From Ruminococcus sp. (GTDB lineage Bacteria > Bacillota_A > Clostridia > Oscillospirales > Ruminococcaceae), in contig NZ_JAIKXF010000077.1 in the NCBI RefSeq assembly GCF_024684275.1, positions 1 to 20,249 on the forward strand: a DNA stretch of 20,249 bases, given 5' to 3'. The notes beneath the pieces were generated by a model. It did no database searches, had not been told where the DNA came from, and saw only the letters and a list, made by a program, of their open reading frames with translations. A program made the position numbers and the translations under genes. This document shows positions 16,204 to 20,249 of this stretch, piece after piece. Position 1 is the stretch's first letter; every line of letters begins with the position of its first letter.

Positions 16204-17532
16204 TTATGAGCGAAACGTGGACGGGGGCGCAGGCACTGCGCTGCCAAAACAGCAGTCGTGACCATACTCTTCTATTATAACACTAATTATCCGATTACGC
16301 AAACTTTTTTCGGGATTTTTTCGAGAAATTTTTATTAATGTATAGTCAGGTGCATATCCGCGGTGAAATTCTGTAGAATTTTCACGTTCAAACAGCACGG
16401 GGACTGTTTTGCCCACCAGAGAGCTGAGATATTTTTCCCTTGTTTCGTCAGCCGCCGCAGTCATCTCCTGCCAGCGCTGAGTTTTTACGCTCTCCGCCAC
16501 CTGTCCCGTCATTTTGTCGGCTCTTGTGCCCTTTCTTCGGGAGTATCGGAAAACGTGCACCTTTGCAAAGCCTATTTTCCGTATAAACTCCACGGATTCT
16601 GCGTGGTCTGAGTCAGTCTCCTGAGGAAATCCCACCATTACGTCCGTAGTGAATGAGCAGTCGGGGAAAATGCTCCGTATACGCTCTGTCAGCGCAAGAT
16701 ATTCCTCCGCAGTATACTTGCGGTTCATGGCTTTCAGCGTCCTCTCGCAGCCGCTTTGCAGGGACAAATGGAACTGGGGACAGAACTGAGGCAGGGCTTT
16801 CAGCCTATGCAGAAGCTCCTCCGACATCATCTCGGGTTCTAATGAGCCAAGTCTTATGCGCTCTATGCCCTGAGTTTCCGCGCACAGCTCGGCAGCGTCC
16901 GCAAGGTCAAGTCCCCATTCTCTGCCATAGAAGGCAAGATTTATACCCGAAAGGACTATCTCCCTGACTCCGCTTTCCGCAATAGCCTTTACCTCCTCAC
17001 GAAGCACCTCAACAGGCTTTGAGCGGCAGCGTCCCCTTGCAAAGGGTATCATGCAGTATGAGCAGAACTGATTGCAGCCGTCCTGTATCTTCACAAAAGC
17101 ACGGGTATTGCTGTCGAAACGGGTACATTTCAGGGGCTCGAACAGATCTTCGGAGCTATAGTCAGAAAGCTCAACGACACGGCTTTTGTTCACAAGGCAG
17201 TCACCTACCAGCTCCACGATATGGGCTCTTGACTTTGTACCTGCGATTATATCCGCCTCGGAGAGCTTCGCCGCTTCCTCTCGGTTAGCCTGCGGATAGC
17301 AGCCGGTAAGTGCTATGACAGCCTCGGGGAGCGCTGCCCTTGCCTTGCGCAGAGCCGCCAGTGCGCGGCTGTCTCCAGATGAAGTGACTGTGCAGGAATT
17401 TATGACAACCGCATCAGCCTCTGTCATATCCTCGGTAACATCATAGCCTGCCTCACGGAAAAGGGACTTCATGCACTCGGTCTCGTAGTGATTCACCTTG
17501 CAGCCAAACGTAATAAAATTTATTTTATACAT
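16204..17532 (-). CDS. mtaB: tRNA t6A37 methylthiotransferase MtaB
   Basis: A 442-residue radical-SAM enzyme that adds a methylthio group to t6A at position 37 of ANN-decoding tRNAs. The N-terminal UPF0004 domain has its three cluster cysteines (C11, C47, C78 in FGCKVNHYETEC, NSCTVTS and LTGCYPQ). The radical-SAM motif is CNQFCSYC (CX3CX2C, C153/C157/C160). A TRAM domain occupies about the last 65 residues. LGSLEPEMM and TTDVMVGFPQETDSDH fit the MtaB (YqeV) branch better than MiaB or RimO. The C-terminus runs about 10 residues past the conserved TRAM end (AVPAPPSTFRS). AAGGA lies about 8 nt before the ATG. Transcription starts from the promoter at 17661-17689, giving a leader of about 120 nt. 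Confidence 0.93.
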   Translation of the reverse strand: MYKINFITFGCKVNHYETECMKSLFREAGYDVTEDMTEADAVVINSCTVTSSGDSRALAALRKARAALPEAVIALTGCYPQANREEAAKLSEADIIAGTKSRAHIVELVGDCLVNKSRVVELSDYSSEDLFEPLKCTRFDSNTRAFVKIQDGCNQFCSYCMIPFARGRCRSKPVEVLREEVKAIAESGVREIVLSGINLAFYGREWGLDLADAAELCAETQGIERIRLGSLEPEMMSEELLHRLKALPQFCPQFHLSLQSGCERTLKAMNRKYTAEEYLALTERIRSIFPDCSFTTDVMVGFPQETDSDHAESVEFIRKIGFAKVHVFRYSRRKGTRADKMTGQVAESVKTQRWQEMTAAADETREKYLSSLVGKTVPVLFERENSTEFHRGYAPDYTLIKISRKNPEKSLRNRIISVIIEEYGHDCCFGSAVPAPPSTFRS

Positions 17533-17660
17533 AATTTGTTCCTTTTTGTCTTTTTCAACAGTATTTTATGAACAAAGGGTTATATAAAATATGCACAAAA
17601 AATCACAGTGTAATTTATGCACACTTAATAACTAAAAAATTGCTTGCTCTTACTCAATCA

Positions 17661-17689
17661 ATTATACCAAATTGACGAAAATGTGTCAA
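17661..17689 (-). promoter_or_regulatory. Sigma-A promoter of mtaB
   Basis: TTGACA (17689-17684), 17-nt spacer and TATAAT (17666-17661), both consensus. Its -35 box is only 5 bp from the -35 box of the divergent promoter. Confidence 0.85.
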
Positions 17690-17694
17690 ACGCC

Positions 17695-17723
17695 TTGACA
17701 CTATGAGCATTTAATGCTATTAT
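17695..17723 (+). promoter_or_regulatory. Sigma-A promoter of the HPr-like gene
   Basis: TTGACA (17695-17700), 17-nt spacer and TATTAT (17718-17723), about 75 nt upstream of the start codon. With the mtaB promoter it forms the palindrome TGTCAA-acgcc-TTGACA. Confidence 0.85.
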
Positions 17724-17797
17724 GGTATTGCGGAAGTGGAAAAGCCGCTGAAAAAGAAATAAACGAGCAAAAACACAACAAACAGGAGGTATTAAGC

Positions 17798-18028
17798 ATG
17801 ACTAAAACAACTGTTAATCTTCAGGCAATCAACGACGTAAAGGAATTCGTCAATATAGTTATGAAGTACGACTTCGATATTGACCTCGTTTCCGGCAGAT
17901 ACGCCATTGACGCTAAGTCGATCATGGGTATCTTCAGCCTCGACCTCTCTAAACCCATTCAGCTCAACGCGCACACAGATAATGCAGACGCATTTCTTAA
18001 AGAGATCGACAAGTTCATCGTTAAGTAA
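17798..18028 (+). CDS. HPr-family protein lacking the phosphorylatable histidine
   Basis: A 76-residue cytosolic protein. The AGGAGGT at 17784-17790 fixes the ATG at 17798; the frame is open to 17714 but that extension covers the promoter. The central AKSIMGIFSLDLSKP (39-53) matches the HPr segment around Ser46, and the serine (S41) is kept. VNLQAINDVKEFVNIVMKYD replaces the GIHARPA segment that carries His15, and there is no histidine there. It cannot pass phosphate in the sugar PTS, but might still be phosphorylated on Ser by HPr kinase, as Crh is in Bacillus. A role in carbon regulation is inference. It is the only clear plus-strand gene, monocistronic, with a strong promoter and terminator. 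Confidence 0.85.
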   Translation: MTKTTVNLQAINDVKEFVNIVMKYDFDIDLVSGRYAIDAKSIMGIFSLDLSKPIQLNAHTDNADAFLKEIDKFIVK

Positions 18029-18050
18029 GATTTAACATAACACACAAAAC

Positions 18051-18087
18051 AAAAGGGATATGTTCCGTACGGAATGTATCCCTTTTT
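18051..18087. terminator. Strong, probably bidirectional terminator
   Basis: AAAAGGGATA pairs with TATCCCTTTT and the inner tgttcc with ggaatg (two G-U), giving a stem of up to 16 bp with loop GTAC (18051-18086), then TTTTT on the plus strand. On the minus strand the stem is followed by TTTTGTTTTG. It can serve both the HPr-like gene and the converging lipoprotein gene. Confidence 0.92.
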
Positions 18088-18120
18088 CCTTATTTTCATT
18101 GAACAGCGAGTTAAAAATCG

Positions 18121-18198
18121 ATAATGACGGGCGAGTGAAACTCGCCCCTACGCGGTCATTGGGGTTCATCAATAATTAAGCATTATGCATTATGAATC
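18121..18198. repeat. Dispersed palindromic repeat (copy 4)
   Basis: A GGGCGAGT-GAA-ACTCGCCC hairpin (18129-18147) is followed by an end cattatgcattatgaatc (18181-18198) that is the exact reverse complement of 12161-12178. The copy stops 5 nt before the stop codon of the lipoprotein gene. Hairpins with a GAA loop occur in both this copy and copy 3. Confidence 0.75.
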
Positions 18199-18203
18199 GG
18201 ACC

Positions 18204-18788
18204 TCATTGTCTGTCGTAGTATTTCTTTCCGCCATTGGGACGGAAATATGTCCTGATATAGCCGTCCTTTGACAGGATAACGAACTCGTTGGTATCCTCG
18301 ATATAGTAAACGCCGTCGCCGTCCTCGGCTTCGGTCTTGTGGAGCGCCTCCTTGTTATTGATAACATCGCTGGCGCCCTTTTCATAGTCCTTTGGAGAAC
18401 TGTAATCAAAATCGCCGTCAAACTCGCTTCCGTGCTTCTCAAAATGCTCGTTGAGGAGCTTTTTGCTGCGGAAATGATACTCAACATATGTGCCGTCATC
18501 AAGCCCGAATACGGAAGTTGCTGTAGTTTCAGCAATAGCCTCTGTGGTGGCAGTTTTTTTATTCTGCTGTTTTTTTGCCGTAGTCTTTGTGGCTTTGACT
18601 TTTTTGGTGGAAGTCACAGCCTTTGTTGTCTCGGGAGCCTTGATAGTCCAGTCCTGTATATCTACAGCAGAGGTAGTCTCGCGCTGTGTTTTTTCCGAAT
18701 AGCTTTCATTATGGTCGGTACAGCCGCCGAAAACTGCCGAAGCAAGCAGAGCTGACGACAAAAATGCAAGTATCCTTCTGTTATCCAT
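18204..18788 (-). CDS. Lipoprotein with a C-terminal BECR-like (RNase toxin-like) domain
   Basis: A 194-residue protein with signal sequence and lipobox AVFGGC (acylated C23), so it is probably anchored outside the membrane. Residues 30-95 form a Thr/Lys-rich linker. The C-terminal domain (about 99-194) contains YHFRSKKLLNEHFEKHGSEF (104-123), YEKGASDVINN (135-145), GVYYIEDTNEFVIL (159-172) and SKDGYIRTYFRP (173-184). The spacing of HxxxHG, a helix, then strand-strand-GxIRTxF resembles the barnase-EndoU-colicin E5/D-RelE fold seen in polymorphic and contact-dependent toxins. This is pattern recognition, not a database match. No immunity gene is next to it. GGAG lies 9 nt upstream; promoter at 18822-18850. 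Confidence 0.8.
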   Translation of the reverse strand: MDNRRILAFLSSALLASAVFGGCTDHNESYSEKTQRETTSAVDIQDWTIKAPETTKAVTSTKKVKATKTTAKKQQNKKTATTEAIAETTATSVFGLDDGTYVEYHFRSKKLLNEHFEKHGSEFDGDFDYSSPKDYEKGASDVINNKEALHKTEAEDGDGVYYIEDTNEFVILSKDGYIRTYFRPNGGKKYYDRQ

Positions 18789-18821
18789 ATCCTTTGGCTC
18801 CTTTCACGCCTTGTTTACTAC

Positions 18822-18850
18822 ATTATACAGCAAGCGCCCGAGAATATCAA
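18822..18850 (-). promoter_or_regulatory. Sigma-A promoter of the lipoprotein gene
   Basis: TTGATA (18850-18845), 17-nt spacer and TATAAT (18827-18822), about 34 nt before the start codon. Confidence 0.78.
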
Positions 18851-18863
18851 GTTACAATTTGAC

Positions 18864-18902
18864 AAAAAAACCGTAAAGAAGAATAACTTCCTTACGGTTT
18901 TT
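18864..18902 (-). terminator. Rho-independent terminator of the receiver/GGDEF-like gene
   Basis: AAAAACCGTAAGGAAG pairs with CTTCTTTACGGTTTTT (one A/C mismatch, loop TTATT) and the run continues to TTTTTTT (18870-18864). The stem starts 6 nt past the stop codon. Confidence 0.92.
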
Positions 18903-18908
18903 GCAATA

Positions 18909-19676
18909 TCAGCTCATTGCACGAACTTCCCTTATATCATAGCTTAGCTCATATCTGTCGTCAGCGCATTTGCTGTAAAAGCTGCTGACTATTCGGCTTG
19001 CCACAAGATGTCCGCCCTCGTCATCTGTACCGATGAGGAGTATCGCCACTCTGTCATCTCCGCAGACCGACGACATATCACCGCGTCTGAGGCATTTCCG
19101 CACTGATTCAGCAAGCAGGTTCATTGTCTTTCTTCTCTCGGCTCCTGTAGAATCGCCGGTGTGATCAAGCTTCATTATAAGCATCTGTGCATTCTTCTGT
19201 GTACGCTCAAGCACTCTCAGTACAAATCGGAATATATTCGTGAAATCAACGGAACGGACGCAGTATGCTCCCGAATCGCCGTCGTTTATCTCCATAATGC
19301 TGTCGATATTCATCATGTGCTCAGAGTTCTCGCGCAGAGAAAATGCGGAAATACCGCGAAGTCTGCGGATAAGGAGCTGTCCGCTTATAGGGAGCCTTAC
19401 CACGTCGTCAAAACCCATGCCCAGAAGTATCTCCTGATTCTCACAGCTGCACTCTGAGGTAACAGCCGCAACAGGGACGTTTCTGAATCGTTCATACGTT
19501 TGTATATCGGCAATTACAGTGCCAATGGCTCCGCCGCAGTATTCCTCTGACACAAGAATTATATCACATTTTTTCAGTCCGTTCACATCGGAAGCTATGG
19601 TGTATTCCAACTCTTCGCCTATGGTTTTTTCCCAGAAATCAGCCTTGTTAGAACTGTCGATGATACCTGCTGTCAT
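18909..19676 (-). CDS. Degenerate receiver plus GGDEF-like protein
   Basis: A 255-residue cytosolic protein. The N-terminal 110 residues have the alternating pattern of a response-regulator receiver (GIIDSSN at 4-10, CDIILVSEEY at 37-46, VPVAAVTSE at 67-75, LPISGQLLIRRL at 95-106). The phosphoacceptor Asp is replaced in ILVSEE and the lysine of KP by Leu. Residues about 145-250 resemble a GGDEF domain (QMLIMKLDHTG, LRRGDMSSVCGDDRVAILLIG) with CGDDR (205-209) in place of GG(D/E)EF. Both halves are therefore probably inactive as enzyme and phosphoacceptor, and may bind a ligand or partner. GGAGG lies 7 nt before the ATG. It is monocistronic between a promoter at 19714-19742 and a strong terminator. 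The family assignment is moderate. Confidence 0.75.
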   Translation of the reverse strand: MTAGIIDSSNKADFWEKTIGEELEYTIASDVNGLKKCDIILVSEEYCGGAIGTVIADIQTYERFRNVPVAAVTSECSCENQEILLGMGFDDVVRLPISGQLLIRRLRGISAFSLRENSEHMMNIDSIMEINDGDSGAYCVRSVDFTNIFRFVLRVLERTQKNAQMLIMKLDHTGDSTGAERRKTMNLLAESVRKCLRRGDMSSVCGDDRVAILLIGTDDEGGHLVASRIVSSFYSKCADDRYELSYDIREVRAMS

Positions 19677-19713
19677 AGCTCCGCCTCCTTGTTCAAAAAA
19701 AGTTCATAAATCT

Positions 19714-19742
19714 ATTATATCACAGAGGTCGGAAAGTTTCAA
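19714..19742 (-). promoter_or_regulatory. Sigma-A promoter of the receiver/GGDEF-like gene
   Basis: TTGAAA (19742-19737), 17-nt spacer and TATAAT (19719-19714), about 38 nt before the start codon. Confidence 0.78.
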
Positions 19743-19802
19743 GTATCTGTTGCTACAAATTTTCTATGAATTTTTTGGCATTTTAGCCATTGTTTATGCA
19801 GA

Positions 19803-19822
19803 GGGCGCTGTTACAGGCGCCC
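19803..19822 (-). terminator. Possible terminator after the XRE gene
   Basis: GGGCGC/GCGCCC stem with an 8-nt loop, 25 nt past the stop of the XRE gene. The minus-strand tail TCTGCATAAAC has no U run, so this is a weak candidate. Confidence 0.35.
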
Positions 19823-19847
19823 CCTTATCCCCAATTCAGCCGTCAGC

Positions 19848-20060
19848 TTACTGCTCGTCGTCGATGAATTCGAGAATATCTCCGGGCTGACAGTTCAGCG
19901 CCTTGCAAATGGCATTGAGGGTCGAGAAACGAATTGCGCTGACCTTGCCTGTTTTCAGCTTTGAGAGATTGACATTGCTTACCCCGACACGCTCACTGAG
20001 CTCGTTAAGGCTCATCTTCCTGTCCGCCATTACGCGGTCAAGTCTTAAAATTATTGACAT
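19848..20060 (-). CDS. XRE/Cro-family HTH regulator, YozG type
   Basis: A 70-residue DNA-binding protein consisting almost only of a Cro/C1-type helix-turn-helix. The domain runs from about residue 5 to 66, with MSLNELSERVGVSNVNLSKL (16-35) as the HTH and the typical ALNCQPGDILEFIDDE end (54-69). AGGTGA lies about 7 nt before the ATG. It starts 11 nt after the stop of a DUF2975 membrane protein. This pairing is the conserved YoaS-YozG type arrangement, in which the regulator probably works with, or controls, the membrane protein. Its targets are unknown. Confidence 0.92.
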   Translation of the reverse strand: MSIILRLDRVMADRKMSLNELSERVGVSNVNLSKLKTGKVSAIRFSTLNAICKALNCQPGDILEFIDDEQ

Positions 20061-20071
20061 ACAGGCTCACC

Positions 20072-20249
20072 TCATAACGTCTCGTCGGATTCTGTCTGGA
20101 GAAGCCTGCCGTAGCGCAGTATCTCAGCGATCACCAGAAACAGAACAGCAAAAAAGATAGAATCTCCTCCTGCTATGACTGCCTTGAATATGCCAAGATC
20201 TTTTCCTTCAAACACTGCCTGTATCAGACATTTAACTATAAAAAGTCCT
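20072..20249 (-). CDS. DUF2975 membrane protein, C-terminal fragment
   Basis: The last 59 codons of a gene that continues beyond the right edge. The visible part has a loop (EGKDLGIFKAVIAGGDS), a transmembrane helix (IFFAVLFLVIAEILRYG) and a short cytoplasmic tail ending DETL. This matches the end of DUF2975 proteins, where IAEIF+YG and a D-E/S-T-L/V terminus recur. The downstream XRE gene at 11 nt supports the call. Function is unknown for the family. Confidence 0.75.
   Translation of the reverse strand, partial: GLFIVKCLIQAVFEGKDLGIFKAVIAGGDSIFFAVLFLVIAEILRYGRLLQTESDETL

Noticed and set aside
17714..17797. Longer HPr-like frame from 17714
   Set aside because: It begins upstream of the -10 box, so it would not be transcribed whole, and the AGGAGGT fits the ATG at 17798.

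Overview
The window looks like chromosomal DNA from a Ruminococcus sensu stricto (Oscillospiraceae, Bacillota), probably a fibre-degrading gut or rumen strain. The main reason is a pair of secreted proteins ending in type I dockerin modules behind very long threonine linkers. Sigma-A promoters (TTGACA-17/18-TATAAT), strong AGGAGG ribosome binding sites and a single-chain purL agree with this. The species cannot be fixed from the sequence alone. Almost every gene is on the minus strand; the one clear plus-strand gene is a small HPr-like protein at 17798-18028.

Layout, left to right: 1-1360 is the str operon read leftward (rpsL, rpsG, start of fusA) with its promoter and a structured rpsL-rpsG gap. 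1448-5573 holds two paralogous secreted BspA-type leucine-rich-repeat proteins with threonine linkers, Ig-like modules and C-terminal dockerins. 5652-8468 is trkA-trkH (potassium uptake), preceded by a consensus promoter and a roughly 200-nt leader rich in hairpins. 8814-10359 is a three-gene unit: an iron-sulfur flavoprotein interrupted by one in-frame TAA, a HAD phosphatase, and an overlapping 80-residue unknown protein. 10592-12046 is glgA and 12368-16072 is purL. 16204-17532 is mtaB, which diverges from the HPr-like gene through two back-to-back promoters whose -35 boxes form one palindrome. 18204-18788 is a lipoprotein whose C-terminal domain resembles BECR-type nuclease toxins. 18909-19676 is a degenerate receiver plus GGDEF-like protein. 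19848-20249 is a YozG-type XRE regulator with the 3' end of a DUF2975 membrane protein.

The gaps behind four minus-strand genes carry members of a palindromic, AT-rich repeat family whose core is close to cattatgcattatgaa. One copy supplies the stop codon of the gene it abuts. Most genes are housekeeping. The points most worth a second look are the paired non-enzymatic dockerin proteins, the toxin-like lipoprotein domain, the HPr paralogue without its phosphorylated histidine, the trkA leader, the rpsL-rpsG RNA structures and the repeat family.
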